This document shows positions 8,753 to 17,531 of a DNA stretch of 64,000 nt, one piece after another. This DNA comes from JAWKIJ01 sp041394325 (lineage in GTDB: Bacteria > Actinomycetota > Acidimicrobiia > Acidimicrobiales > Microtrichaceae). Position numbers and translations under genes: made by a program. Every line of letters starts with the position of its first letter. Positions within the stretch are counted from its first letter, which is position 1. The stretch is taken from contig JAWKIJ010000001.1 of assembly GCA_041394325.1 (NCBI GenBank), forward strand, positions 1,550,001 through 1,614,000. The letters run 5' to 3'. The notes below the pieces were generated by a model that made no database searches, was not told the origin of the DNA, and was given only the letters and a program-made list of their open reading frames with translations.

Positions 8753-9597
8753 GGTCGTCGCCGGTCGCCCGGCTGGGGCCGCCCCTGGCGCCAGTAGCCG
8801 CGAACGTGGGTGTGGTGTCTCGGAACGCCGCTTTCGGCGAACAGGGTCCGGAGGCGCTGGATCGAGGCCGCCTCGCCGGCCGCCCACCATCGGGTGGTGA
8901 TGGCATCGGGACGTGCCGGTCCATGACCGTCGACCGAGGCGAGGAGTGTCCGGACCCGGTCGACGAGTGCCGAACCGGGTGGGGCGCCGTCGCGGGGGTC
9001 GAGCCACTCGACATCGTCGCGGTGCCGCATCGTGTCCGGTGCGTTGGCAGCGCTGCACTCGACCAGCGTCCGCACCTCACACCCCGCCGGGGCCCGCTCG
9101 ATGACGTCGTGGACCGCGGCCGCGGCGGCCAGGTCACCCAGGACGACGAGGTGCTGAGTCCCGTGGTCCACCCTGTACCCGCTGCCGGGACCGGAGATGG
9201 CGACCTCCTCCCCGGAGGTGACGTCGGAGGCCCATCGGGCGAGCGTGCCGTCGTGACCGCGGACGAGCCATACGGTGAGCCGCCCCTCCGCAGGGTCGAC
9301 GTCGAGGGGTGTCAAGGTCCGTACGGCGGGTCGCTCGCCGTCGTCGAACAGGTACTCGTTGCCACGCCACGTCGGCAGTTCGAGCGGTGATCCGGCACCT
9401 GATCGCGGCAACACCATTCGGAGGCTGGCACCGGGTTCGGGTCGGTCGAAGCCGACGAGGCCGGCTCCGGCCAGCACGACCTCGATCAGTGCGTGGCTCA
9501 GCTCACGTTTGGATTCGACGGACGCGAGGCGCAACGGAGGAGGTGGACGTCGCCTCCTGCCGGTGTCGGGCACATCTCCTGTGGACTCGCCTCCCAT
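8749..9597 (-). CDS. Siderophore-interacting protein (FAD-dependent ferric reductase)
   Basis: 282 aa. The order matches the SIP/ViuB family: an FAD-binding beta-barrel (residues about 25-140) with the FAD motif RTLTP, followed by an NAD(P)H-like Rossmann domain with AISGPGSGY, HLVVLGDLAAAAAV and a C-terminal RGYWRQG. These cytosolic flavoproteins reduce ferric siderophores so that iron can be released. The 118-nt upstream region holds a palindromic repeat (9626-9679), not a recognisable iron box. The main haem/iron cluster lies about 9 kb away, on the other strand. Confidence 0.85.
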   Translation of the reverse strand: MGGESTGDVPDTGRRRRPPPPLRLASVESKRELSHALIEVVLAGAGLVGFDRPEPGASLRMVLPRSGAGSPLELPTWRGNEYLFDDGERPAVRTLTPLDVDPAEGRLTVWLVRGHDGTLARWASDVTSGEEVAISGPGSGYRVDHGTQHLVVLGDLAAAAAVHDVIERAPAGCEVRTLVECSAANAPDTMRHRDDVEWLDPRDGAPPGSALVDRVRTLLASVDGHGPARPDAITTRWWAAGEAASIQRLRTLFAESGVPRHHTHVRGYWRQGRPQPGDRRRP

Positions 9598-9625
9598 CCC
9601 ACATCCAGTCTCGCCCCACTCCCGG

Positions 9626-9679
9626 GTTTTGTCGCGCGAAAGTCGCGGCTGGGGCGCGATTTTTCGCGCGACAGAACTG
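9626..9679. repeat. Palindromic repeat, copy A (intergenic)
   Basis: Left arm GTCGCGCGAAAGTCGCG at 9631-9647; right arm CGCGATTTTTCGCGCGAC at 9655-9672, with a short loop. One arm is flanked by TTTT and the other by TTCT read inward, so the element has a direction. The same element occurs inverted at 12547-12600. It resembles REP-type palindromes. The element lies between the divergent SIP and MaoC genes. Confidence 0.75.
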
Positions 9680-9702
9680 GATGGGGTGGGCGGCGGGGCA
9701 AC

Positions 9703-9708
9703 TACCGT
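9703..9708 (+). promoter_or_regulatory. Leaderless -10 box (TACCGT)
   Basis: TACCGT is followed by 7 nt and GTG 9716 of the MaoC-like gene. It lies 23 bp downstream of the palindromic repeat. Confidence 0.5.
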
Positions 9709-9715
9709 CGGCGGG

Positions 9716-10237
9716 GTGACAGTTCACGAACGCCCCTTCGGTCGCTACCTCGAGGACTTCGAGATCGGCGACGTCTACAAGCACTGGCCCGGCAAGACCA
9801 TCACCGAGTTCGACGATCATCTGTTCTGCATGATGACGATGAACCACCACCCACTGCACACCAACGAGTGGTTCGCCCAGAACGAGACGGTCCACGGTCG
9901 CAACGTCGTCGTCGGCAACCTCGTCTACTCGCTGGTTCTGGGGATGAGCGTCCCCGACGTGTCGGGCGCCGCGATCGCCAACCTCGAGATCGAGTCGCTC
10001 AAGCACAAGAACCCGACGTTCCACGGCGACACGATCTATGCCGAGACCAAGGTGCTCGACAAGCGTGAGTCCTCCAAGGGCGATCGTGGCATCGTGACCG
10101 TCGAGACGAAGGCGTTCAACCAGGAGGGCGTCGAGGTCTGCTACTTCCGGCGCAACGTGATGGTGTGGAAGGCCGACGCCGCACCGAAGCGCAAGCGTCC
10201 CTACGACGGCCAGGACGTCTGGGCGGAGTCGGACTGA
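9716..10237 (+). CDS. MaoC-like acyl-CoA dehydratase
   Basis: 173 aa, a single hotdog domain. FGRYLEDFEIGDVY and HWPGKTITEFD followed by MNHHPLHTN give the MaoC hydratase pattern (Asp and His of the active site in the 'TITE.D...HPLH' region). It would hydrate trans-2-enoyl-CoA or a branched equivalent. The 'HWPGKTITE' subgroup often accompanies dicarboxylic or branched acyl-CoA metabolism, which would fit the methylsuccinyl-CoA-dehydrogenase-like gene 2 kb away; that link is inference. The start GTG 9716 has TACCGT 7 nt upstream and no ribosome-binding site. Confidence 0.75.
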   Translation: MTVHERPFGRYLEDFEIGDVYKHWPGKTITEFDDHLFCMMTMNHHPLHTNEWFAQNETVHGRNVVVGNLVYSLVLGMSVPDVSGAAIANLEIESLKHKNPTFHGDTIYAETKVLDKRESSKGDRGIVTVETKAFNQEGVEVCYFRRNVMVWKADAAPKRKRPYDGQDVWAESD

Positions 10238-10275
10238 CCGACCCGCCGGACCTGCCCTCGCGTCCCGCCGCCAAC

Positions 10276-11157
10276 GTGGCCGACCGGCTTGGGCCGGGGC
10301 TGCTGCGCTGGGGTGCGGCCCATCATCGAGACCTGCCGTGGCGGCGCACACGTGACCCCTGGGCCGTGCTCGTCAGCGAGGTGATGACCCAGCAGACCCA
10401 GGTCGCAAGGGTCGTCCCCAGGTACGAGGCGTTCCTGGAGCGTTGGCCCACACCGGCCGCGTGTGCGGCGGCCTCCTTGGCCGAAGTGCTCACGCTGTGG
10501 TCGGGCCTGGGGTATCCGCGCCGGGCGCGGTCGTTGTGGTCGGCCGCGTCGGTGATCGTCGAGCAACACGAGGGGCGCGCACCGGACCGACTCGACCTCC
10601 TGCTCGCTCTGCCGGGAGTGGGTGACTACACGGCGCGGGCGGTCCTGGCGTTCGCGTTCGAGCGCGACGTCGGCGTCGTGGACACCAACATCGCCCGGGT
10701 GCTCGCCCGTTGTGCGGGTCGTCCACTGACCCGCAGCGACGCGCAACGGCGAGCCGACGAGATGGTGGGGGAGGGGACCGGCTGGGCCCACAACCAGGCG
10801 CTCATGGACCTTGGTGCCGAACTGTGCCGACCCTTACCGCGCTGTGGAGACTGTCCGCTCCGGACCGGGTGCCGGTGGTTCGTGGCCGGTCGACCCGAGC
10901 CCGATCCGGCCGGAGGGAGCCACGGTGTGTCCAGGCGCCAGCCGCCCTTCGAAGGGTCGGATCGTCAGGTCCGCGGGCGGATCCTGCGGATGTTGACCCA
11001 CGGTGGCGTCGCGAGGTTGGAGCCGGCGGGGGACCTCGGTGGAATCGATCCGTCCCGGGTGCGACGTCTCGCGGAATCCCTCGTCGAGGACGGCCTCGCT
11101 TCCTGGAGCGATTCGGGTGAGCTCACCCTGCCTGCGTCGAGGGTCGATCCGTCGTGA
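10276..11157 (+). CDS. mutY: A/G-specific adenine glycosylase
   Basis: About 293 aa from GTG 10276; the frame is open further upstream and the start is uncertain. It removes adenine mispaired with 8-oxoG or G. HRDLPWR, SEVMTQQTQV (catalytic Glu), LPGVGDYTARAV (helix-hairpin-helix) and VVDTNIARVLAR (catalytic Asp) are all present. The Fe-S loop reads CRPLPRCGDCPLRTGC, that is C-x5-C-x2-C-x5-C, one residue shorter than the usual C-x6-C-x2-C-x5-C. The C-terminal part is a short winged-helix-like segment in place of the full NUDIX-like domain, as in other actinobacterial MutY proteins. It follows the MaoC gene by 38 nt. Confidence 0.85.
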   Translation: MADRLGPGLLRWGAAHHRDLPWRRTRDPWAVLVSEVMTQQTQVARVVPRYEAFLERWPTPAACAAASLAEVLTLWSGLGYPRRARSLWSAASVIVEQHEGRAPDRLDLLLALPGVGDYTARAVLAFAFERDVGVVDTNIARVLARCAGRPLTRSDAQRRADEMVGEGTGWAHNQALMDLGAELCRPLPRCGDCPLRTGCRWFVAGRPEPDPAGGSHGVSRRQPPFEGSDRQVRGRILRMLTHGGVARLEPAGDLGGIDPSRVRRLAESLVEDGLASWSDSGELTLPASRVDPS

Positions 11158-11221
11158 GTCGATCCGCGGCCGTGACCCGACGCGGTGAGCGGGTTGGGCG
11201 TGGGTGTCGGGGGCGCCGGGT

Positions 11222-12070
11222 TCAGATTCGGCAGGCCTGGATGGCGGTGACGACGATCGCCCGGGCACCGAGGTCGTAGAGCTCGTCCATCACCCCGTTC
11301 GTGTGAGCCCTCGGGACCATCGCGCGCACCGCCACCCATCCGGGGTTGTCGAGCGGCGACACCGTCGGCGACTCGAGACCGGGCGTGATCCGGACGGCCT
11401 GGCCCACGAAGTTGGTCTCGATGTCGTATTCGATCATCACGTACAGGCGTGCGGCCAGTACGCCGTCGAGCCGTCGTCGTAGGACCTTCGCCGCGGGGGC
11501 TTCCTCGCCGGGGCGACCGATGAGGATCGCCTCGCTTTCCATGAGAGGCTCGCCGAAGGTGACGAGCCCCTGGTTGCGCAGCGTCGTCCCGGTCTGGACC
11601 ACATCGGCGATTGCGTCGGCGACGCCCAACATGATCGCCGTCTCGACCGCACCGTCGAGGCGGACCACCGTCGCCGTGATCCCCGCACCGGCGAGGTGGT
11701 GTTCGACCAGGGTCGGATAGCTCGTGGCGATCCGCTTGCCGGTGAGCGCCGTCAACGAGGTGGGGCCGCCCGGAAGTGCCGCGAAGCGGAAGGTCGACTC
11801 GCCGAAACCCAATCGGGCCAACTCGATCGCGTCGCTCGCCGAGTCGATCAACAGGTCCCGCCCCGTCACGCCCAGGTCGACGGTGCCCGAGCCCACGTAC
11901 ACCGCTACGTCGCGAGGTCGCAGGTAGAAGATCTCCACACCGTTGTCGTCGTCGCGGACGACCAGTTCCTTGCCGTCTCGGCGGGTCCGGTAGCCCGCCT
12001 CGCGCAGCATCTCGTCGGTGGTGGCGGCGAGTGATCCCTTGTTGGGTACCGCTATCCGAAGGGAGGTCAC
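11222..12070 (-). CDS. hisG: ATP phosphoribosyltransferase (long form)
   Basis: 282 aa, the length of the long HisG that carries its own C-terminal regulatory domain. It catalyses the first step of histidine synthesis, joining ATP and PRPP. IAVPNKGSL, the PRPP loop region around GVADAIADVVQTGTTLRNQ and the C-terminal ACT-like domain with the histidine-binding segment (about residues 205-282) are visible. GTG 12070 follows hisE by 19 nt with AAGGACG as a ribosome-binding site, so hisE-hisG is an operon. It converges on mutY. Confidence 0.92.
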   Translation of the reverse strand: MTSLRIAVPNKGSLAATTDEMLREAGYRTRRDGKELVVRDDDNGVEIFYLRPRDVAVYVGSGTVDLGVTGRDLLIDSASDAIELARLGFGESTFRFAALPGGPTSLTALTGKRIATSYPTLVEHHLAGAGITATVVRLDGAVETAIMLGVADAIADVVQTGTTLRNQGLVTFGEPLMESEAILIGRPGEEAPAAKVLRRRLDGVLAARLYVMIEYDIETNFVGQAVRITPGLESPTVSPLDNPGWVAVRAMVPRAHTNGVMDELYDLGARAIVVTAIQACRI

Positions 12071-12089
12071 GACGGCACGTCCTTGCGGT

Positions 12090-12352
12090 TCACAGGTGCG
12101 AGTACACGTCGTCGAGGTCGAGGTCGAGCGCGAGCATCATCACCTGGAGGTGATACAGCAACTGGCTGATCTCCTCGGCCGCGCGGGCACCCGATTCGTG
12201 TTCGGCGGCCATCCAGACCTCGGCGGCCTCCTCGACGATCTTCTTGCCGATCCCGTGGACCCCGCGGTGAGCGCCGCCACCGTCCCCGAGCCGGGTGGTC
12301 GCTCGACGGCCTTGGCCGAGAGCTCCTCGAACAGCTGGTCGAAGGTCTTCAC
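12090..12352 (-). CDS. hisE: Phosphoribosyl-ATP pyrophosphatase (one frameshift)
   Basis: 87 aa after correction. The N-terminal TFDQLFEELSAKA and SGTVAALTAG are in one frame; VHGIGKKIVEEAAE and QLLYHLQVMML are in the next. One G missing from the CCCC run 12260-12263 (GGGG on the coding strand) explains the shift. The second half holds KKIVEEAAEV and the E-x2-E/D motifs of the MazG-like helical bundle. It performs step two of histidine synthesis. TACCGT is 8 nt before GTG 12352, suggesting leaderless expression of the hisE-hisG operon. Confidence 0.85.
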
Positions 12353-12360
12353 GCGGCTCG

Positions 12361-12366
12361 ACGGTA
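12361..12366 (-). promoter_or_regulatory. Leaderless -10 box (TACCGT)
   Basis: On the minus strand TACCGT is followed by 8 nt and GTG 12352 (hisE). Confidence 0.45.
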
Positions 12367-12383
12367 CTGCGCGGCGTGGGTCG

Positions 12384-13803
12384 TCACGATGTCCGTTCCG
12401 CCCGTTCCGGTGATCGTCGGGCGGTGCTGATCGTGAGGCACACGGCCACCAACCAGATCTGGAACGGGGTGTTCGCGTGCCGTAGCGATTCGACCCCGTC
12501 GAGATGCCATGCCAGAAGCGTCGCGACCATCGCCGCCACCACCACCGGTTCTGTCGCGCGAAAGTCGCGCCGCAGGCGCGACTTTCGCGCGACAAAACGG
12601 CGGGCGGGGGCGGGGGCGGGAGCGGGAGCGAGCGCGGAAGCGAGGGTGGAAGCCAGGGCCAGGGCGATCATTGCCAGCGTGAGGACCGCGAGGGTGATGG
12701 GCAGTACCCGTCGGGTTGCCGACCACACCAGGTCGAGCCCGTGCAGGGCGGGGCGGGCCTGTTCGGTGTAGGTGTCGAGCAGGGATCGGTCGAAGCCCAC
12801 CCTTGCTCGTGCAACAGCGGCCAGGTGAGCAGCGCCCCGGGATGGTGGGCCAACCACTCCAGCGTGAGCGCGTACCCCGGCGCTCGGCGACGGCGACCTT
12901 CGCCCGATCCTTCAGGTAGTCGGGTACCACCCCCGGTGGCCGGTAGTCGGGTGGAACGTGGACGCCGTGTGTCCGTAGGTAGGCCGGGTCCGCCACCGCG
13001 ATACGGCGCCAGAGGACGTTGGCGTTGCGGAAGCCCGAAGCGGTCGTCGTCGCGTAGCCGACGTCGTAGCGGTGGTTGCCGAGTTCCACCACCTGCACCC
13101 CGAGGACACCGGTTGCCAGGAAGCCGAGGGCAGCCACGATCGCGACCGCGACGCGCAGAGGTCGGACGTGGTGGGGCCGACGGTCGTCGACGTCTTCGTC
13201 GCCCCGGTCTTCGTCGCCGTCGGAGCGCGCCCGCCCGACGATCATGACGACGGCGATCACCGCCGTGAGCGCCGCGGCCGGGACGATGAGGGTCTCGCGC
13301 AGGGCCGCCGCAGCCACGGCCCCCACGACCGACGCGACGAGCCACCCGGCACGACGCGGACGGTCCGCGGGCCCGCCATCGCCCCGGCCCCACCCGAGCG
13401 CGAGGCACGCCACCGCCGCGATACCCGTGCTGATGGCGAGCGATTCGGGGAGCACCACGCCATCCCACACCCGCAGACCGCTCCCCGCGCTCCAGCCCAG
13501 TAGGATCAGGGCGGCGCCGCACCGCACCAACCGGCTACCGCCACCGGCGAGCACGGCCGCCAACACGAGTCCCACCGCCAGTGAGCCGAGCACCGCGAAC
13601 GACACTGCTCGGAACCGGTCGTTGCCAAACGCACTCATCACCAGCACTGCGAAGGGGGGTTTGGTGTGGTTCGGTCCGCGGCCCAGATACTCCGCGGAGT
13701 CGAACAGGTGCAACGGGGTCGCACCGGCCGCTGCGGCGATCCGGGCCACAGAGGACCATGCCCAGAGCACGGCCGCGACCGCCCACTCCGGTCGGGCCTT
13801 CAC
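12384..13803 (-). CDS. Polytopic membrane protein carrying an in-frame palindromic repeat (two frameshifts)
   Basis: About 473 aa after restoring one base in each of two runs (CCCC 12875-12878 and CCC 12800-12802). It has several hydrophobic helices (AVLGSLAVGLVLAAVLAGG, AIVAALGFLATGVLGV, VLPITLAVLTLAMIALAL, VVVAAMVATLLAW). Loop motifs such as AEYLGRGPNHTKPPF recall GT-C-type glycosyltransferases, but no DxD or equivalent is clear, so function is unassigned. Between the last two helices lies APAPAPAPA and then VARKSRLRRDFRAT, the latter encoded by the palindromic repeat 12547-12600. GTG 13803 overlaps the CoA-transferase stop as GTGA. Confidence 0.6.
12547..12600. repeat. Palindromic repeat, copy B (inside a coding region)
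   Basis: Arms GTCGCGCGAAAGTCGCGCC (12553-12571) and GGCGCGACTTTCGCGCGAC (12575-12593) are perfect 19-bp inverted repeats around a 3-nt GCA loop. The flanks read TTCT on one side and AAAA on the other, which makes this copy inverted relative to copy A. It is read through in frame by the membrane-protein gene. Confidence 0.8.
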
Positions 13804-15023
13804 GCGACGACGCCGAGGGCGCGGAGCGCGTCGATCTCCGGCGTGCCGTAGCCGACCTCGGCCAGCACCTCGTCGGTGTCCGCTCCGATCGCGACGCGGC
13901 CCGGATGGCGGATGGCTCCGGGGGTGGCCGACATCCGCCACATGGGCCCGGTCATCCTCAGTGGCCCGAGGTCGGGGTCCTGCACCGTGGGGATCATGTC
14001 GAGGGCCAGGACCTGTGGGTCGCTCAACAGTTGCTCGGCGTCGAGGATCGGAGCGATTGCCGCATCGGCCCGCTCGAACGCGGCGACGACCTCCGATTCT
14101 GTGCGAGCGGCGATCCACTCCGCGACGGCCGAGTCGATCTCGTCGCCGTGCTCGCCACGTCCGGCCGCGAGCGCGAACCAGTCGGCATCGGCGAGATCGT
14201 CGCGACCGATCATCCGCATGACCCGGTCGGCCACCGGAGTCGCCGCGGTGGAGACCGCGAGCCAGGTGCCGTCCGCCGTCCGGTAGGTGTTGCGTGGTGC
14301 CTGGTCGAGCGAACGGTTCCCCATCCGCTGCTGCAGGACCCCCAACTGGTCGAACCAGGTTGGACCCGGCCCCATCGTCGCGAGGATCGGCTCGATCAGC
14401 GAGACGTCGATCATCTGGCCCTCACCGGATCCTCCGAGTCGGTCCCGGTGCCACAAGGCCATCATCGTCGCGGTCGCCGCCGCGATCCCCGCGATCGAGT
14501 CGGCCATGGCGTTGGACGGCAGGATCGGATCGCCGTCCGCCGGTCCCGTGATGGCGGCGAAGCCGGACATGGCCTCGGCGAGGGTTCCGAAACCGGGTCG
14601 TGTCGAGTAGGGGCCCTGCTGGCCGAAGCCGCTCACCCGTGTCATCACGAGTCGCGGGTTCACGTGGTGGAGGTCCTCCCAGCCGAGTCCCCACCGCTCC
14701 ATGGTGCCGGGTCGGAAGTTCTCGACGACCACGTCCGCGCCGGCGGCGAGTCGACGTAGCACGTCAGCACCCTCGGTGACCGAGAGCTTCAATCCGACGC
14801 ACCGCTTGTTGCGGCTGACGACCCGCCACCACAGGCCGGTGCCGGCCTTCTGGTGCCCGTGCCCGCGGAAGGGGTCACCCACCTGGGGATGCTCGACCTT
14901 CACGACGTCGGCCCCGTAGTCCGCGAGCAACTGGGCCGTGGTCGGCCCGGCGAGGACGGTCGAGAGGTCGAGGACCCGCAGCGGTTCGAGTGGACCCTGT
15001 CGGGCCGGGGAAGGTGCGGTCAC
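13800..15023 (-). CDS. CaiB/BaiF (family III) CoA-transferase
   Basis: 407 aa, normal for the family. Family III enzymes move CoA between carboxylic acids through an aspartyl intermediate. LRVLDLSTVLAGPTTAQLLA and GADVVKVEHP open the interlocked-ring fold; NAMADSIAGIAAATATM holds the likely catalytic Asp; VSGFGQQGPY and GQMIDVSLIE are conserved landmarks. GTG 15023 overlaps the stop of the alpha/beta hydrolase, and its own stop overlaps the start of the membrane protein, giving a three-gene coupled operon. The acyl substrate cannot be told from sequence. Confidence 0.88.
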   Translation of the reverse strand: MTAPSPARQGPLEPLRVLDLSTVLAGPTTAQLLADYGADVVKVEHPQVGDPFRGHGHQKAGTGLWWRVVSRNKRCVGLKLSVTEGADVLRRLAAGADVVVENFRPGTMERWGLGWEDLHHVNPRLVMTRVSGFGQQGPYSTRPGFGTLAEAMSGFAAITGPADGDPILPSNAMADSIAGIAAATATMMALWHRDRLGGSGEGQMIDVSLIEPILATMGPGPTWFDQLGVLQQRMGNRSLDQAPRNTYRTADGTWLAVSTAATPVADRVMRMIGRDDLADADWFALAAGRGEHGDEIDSAVAEWIAARTESEVVAAFERADAAIAPILDAEQLLSDPQVLALDMIPTVQDPDLGPLRMTGPMWRMSATPGAIRHPGRVAIGADTDEVLAEVGYGTPEIDALRALGVVA

Positions 15024-15896
15024 GACTCCGTGAGGAAGTCGACCACCAGGCGGTTGACCTGGGCCGGTCGTTCGAGGTGCAGGAAGTGGCCGGCATCGTC
15101 GACCAGTTGCACGCGACTCGGAGGGCTGAGGTGTTCGGCCGCGACGTCCGCGAGCATCGGATGCAGGCAGCCGTCGTTGCGCCCGTGGAGATACAACAGT
15201 GGTTGGGAGGGGATCTCGAACACGGCGCTCTGCGCGGAGGCCAGTTCGGGAAGCTGACGTTCGGGCTGGACCGTCTGGCGGTAGTACTCCAGCGCGGCGG
15301 TCACGCGTTCGGGTCGGTCCATCGCGGCGATGAAGTGGTCGACGTCAATGACCTCGTCGTAGCCGGCGCGACCAGTCCCGCCACAGCTTGGTGACGTACT
15401 CGAAGTCATCAGCGGGTACGACCATGTCCGCCAGTGGGGTGAGCTGGAAGAAGATGTACCAGCTCAGCTTGAGTTGCTGGTACTGGAAGAACGCGCCGAG
15501 CATCGCGGGCCCGGGCGGTACGGCCGCGGTGACGACTCGACGCCATCTGTCCGGTTCGAGCCCGGCTGCCGCGTAGGCGCCCATCGCGCCGTAGTCGTGG
15601 CCGATCACCACCGCGTCACCGTCGCCGCGGAGCACGTCGTGTAGGGCGTTGGCATCGACGCCGAGCACACCGGACTGGTACGCGCCGTCGGGCGCGAGGC
15701 CGGTGGGGGCGTAGCCGCGGTTGAACGGCGCCACCGCTCGATAGCCGGCGTCGGCCAATGCCGGCAGGAGGTAGCGCCAGGTGTGGGCGGTGTCGGGGTA
15801 GCCGTGCAGGCACAGGGCGAGCGGACCGTCACCGGCGCTCAGGTAGGCGAACTCGATGCCGTTGGCGGTGACCGTGGAGGTCGACAGGTCGCTCAT
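15020..15896 (-). CDS. Alpha/beta hydrolase, epoxide-hydrolase-like (one frameshift)
   Basis: About 291 aa after removing one extra base near 15363-15370, which restores the common epoxide-hydrolase sequence RDWSPGYD; this is the only clear insertion among the frameshifts. CLHGYPDTAHTWRYLLP (HG.P oxyanion motif) and IGHDYGAMGAYA (Asp nucleophile elbow, G-H-D-Y-G) indicate an epoxide hydrolase or haloalkane-dehalogenase-type Asp enzyme. LLYLHGRNDGCLHP and VDDAGHFLHLERP supply the acid and His. TAGCCT lies 8 nt upstream of ATG 15896. It is the first gene of the coupled operon with the CoA-transferase. Confidence 0.8.
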
Positions 15897-15904
15897 CGCC
15901 GTCG

Positions 15905-15910
15905 AGGCTA
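15905..15910 (-). promoter_or_regulatory. Leaderless -10 box (TAGCCT)
   Basis: On the minus strand TAGCCT is followed by 8 nt and ATG 15896. Confidence 0.45.
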
Positions 15911-16044
15911 GGCGGCCCGAACCGGCGTCCGGGTGGCTCTGCGGCGAAGGGCGAGCGGATGAAACCCGTCACAGTCTCTACGGCTCGGCGAGACCCGGCA
16001 CGTATGCTCGGGCCGAGTCGATTTGGTCGCGCGGACGGCGCGAG

Positions 16045-16995
16045 TTGGAGGGGGCGGGTCCGCTGGAGGTCACGTTTTACGGCGTTCGAGGGTCGACACC
16101 CTGTGCGTGTGATGCCAACGCGGGGATCGGCGGCAACACGGCGTGTGTCGTCGTCACCGGCGACGGGTTCGCTCCGTTCACCTTCGACCTCGGCACCGGG
16201 TTGCGGTTCTGGGCGGATGCCATGGGGAGTTCGGCCGTCGCGGAGCCGTTCATCGCCACGGCGTTGGTCAGCCACCTGCATTGGGATCACGTGCAGGGGT
16301 TGCCGTTCTTCTTCCCGCTGCACGAGTTCGGCGCCTCGTTGCACATCGTCGGGCCGCACCAGGACGACGGACGCAGCCTCCGTGAGAGCTTCGACTCGTT
16401 CATGACGCCGCCCTACTTTCCGGTGGGACTGGACCAACTCGCCGCCGACTTCACGTTCCAGGAGGTCACCGACGACCTGCTGCACTTCGGCACCGCGACG
16501 GTGCGGGCGATGCCGATCCCCCATGTGGGAGCCACGGTGGGCTATCGGGTCGAGCACGACGGCCGGTCGGTGGTCTACGTGAGCGACCACCAGCAACCCG
16601 GTTGTGGAGCGACCGACGTGGCCGCGGCGGTGCTCGACCTCTGTCGGGATGCGGACCTGTTGATCCACGACGCGCAGTACACCGAGGAGGAGTTCGCGAA
16701 GCGCTACACGTGGGGCCACTGCACGCCGGCCTACGCGGTCGAGGTGGCCGTGCAGTCCGGCGCGAAGCGCCTGGCACTGTTCCACCACGATCCAGCGCAC
16801 GACGACGAACAGGTCCTCCGTCTCGCGGACGAGGCGGCGAAGCTCGTCGCCGGCCGCGGTGACGTCGAGGTGTTCGCGGCGCGAGGGCCTCACCGTCTCT
16901 CCGGACTGCGACCTCCGAACCCCGGCGACGCTCCCACGGGTAGTGTCGGCACTCGCGACAACGTCGGCACCCGCGGGGGATCGGCCGGGAAGTGA
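16045..16995 (+). CDS. MBL-fold metallohydrolase
   Basis: About 316 aa from TTG 16045; the start is uncertain because the frame is open upstream. VTFYGVRGSTPC, then SHLHWDHVQGLPFF, provides the HxHxDH zinc motif. SDHQQPG, LIHDAQY and LFHHDPAHDD supply the later metal ligands. The GVRGSTPCAC opening is typical of the COG1235 group related to RNase Z and PhnP-type phosphodiesterases. The last 25 residues (VGTRDNVGTRGG) are low complexity. A TATGCT at 16003-16008 is a plausible -10 box. The flavin reductase follows after 16 nt, suggesting a three-gene operon with it and the gamma-carbonic anhydrase. Confidence 0.8.
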   Translation: MEGAGPLEVTFYGVRGSTPCACDANAGIGGNTACVVVTGDGFAPFTFDLGTGLRFWADAMGSSAVAEPFIATALVSHLHWDHVQGLPFFFPLHEFGASLHIVGPHQDDGRSLRESFDSFMTPPYFPVGLDQLAADFTFQEVTDDLLHFGTATVRAMPIPHVGATVGYRVEHDGRSVVYVSDHQQPGCGATDVAAAVLDLCRDADLLIHDAQYTEEEFAKRYTWGHCTPAYAVEVAVQSGAKRLALFHHDPAHDDEQVLRLADEAAKLVAGRGDVEVFAARGPHRLSGLRPPNPGDAPTGSVGTRDNVGTRGGSAGK

Positions 16996-17011
16996 GCGAG
17001 AGGACGAGTAG

Positions 17012-17515
17012 GTGAGCGAGGAGCCGGTGGCGTTCGATTCGGCGGAGTTTCGGAGGGTGCTGGGGCACTTCCCCACCGGTGTGACGGTGGTGGCGGCGGT
17101 GGTGGACGGAAGGCCGGCCGGGCTGGCGGTCGGTTCGTTCTTCTCGGTGTCGCTCGACCCGCCGCTGGTCGGCTTCTGCGTGGGCAAGGCGTCCACGTCG
17201 TGGGCGCGAATCAAACCGGCCGGGCACTTCGTCGTCAACGTCCTGGCCGACAGTCAGGTACCGGTATCGGGTCGGATGTCCTCGAAGGTGGACGACAAGT
17301 TCGAGGGCCTCGACTGGACCCCCGCGGTCGCGACGGGCGGTCCGAGGCTGGACGGCTGCATCGCGCACGTCGACTGCACGCTGGAGACCACCTACGACGG
17401 CGGTGACCACGACATCGTGATCGGCCGCGTCCGCGGACTGTCGGTGGACGACGCCGAGGGTGGACCCTTGCTGTTCTTCAAGGGTCGTTACGGCCGGCTC
17501 GATCCTCTGGGCTGA
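17012..17515 (+). CDS. Flavin reductase-like FMN-binding protein
   Basis: 167 aa from GTG 17012. FRRVLGHFPTGVTVVAA is the signature opening of the DIM6/NTAB/HpaC flavin reductase split barrel, followed by SFFSVSLDPPLVGFCVGKAS and GHFVVNVLADSQ. The domain reduces FMN or FAD with NAD(P)H, commonly supplying a two-component monooxygenase, although no monooxygenase is adjacent. GAGAGGACGAGTAG upstream can act as a ribosome-binding site. Confidence 0.85.
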   Translation: MSEEPVAFDSAEFRRVLGHFPTGVTVVAAVVDGRPAGLAVGSFFSVSLDPPLVGFCVGKASTSWARIKPAGHFVVNVLADSQVPVSGRMSSKVDDKFEGLDWTPAVATGGPRLDGCIAHVDCTLETTYDGGDHDIVIGRVRGLSVDDAEGGPLLFFKGRYGRLDPLG

Positions 17516-17531
17516 GGGCGGAAGGTTCGCG

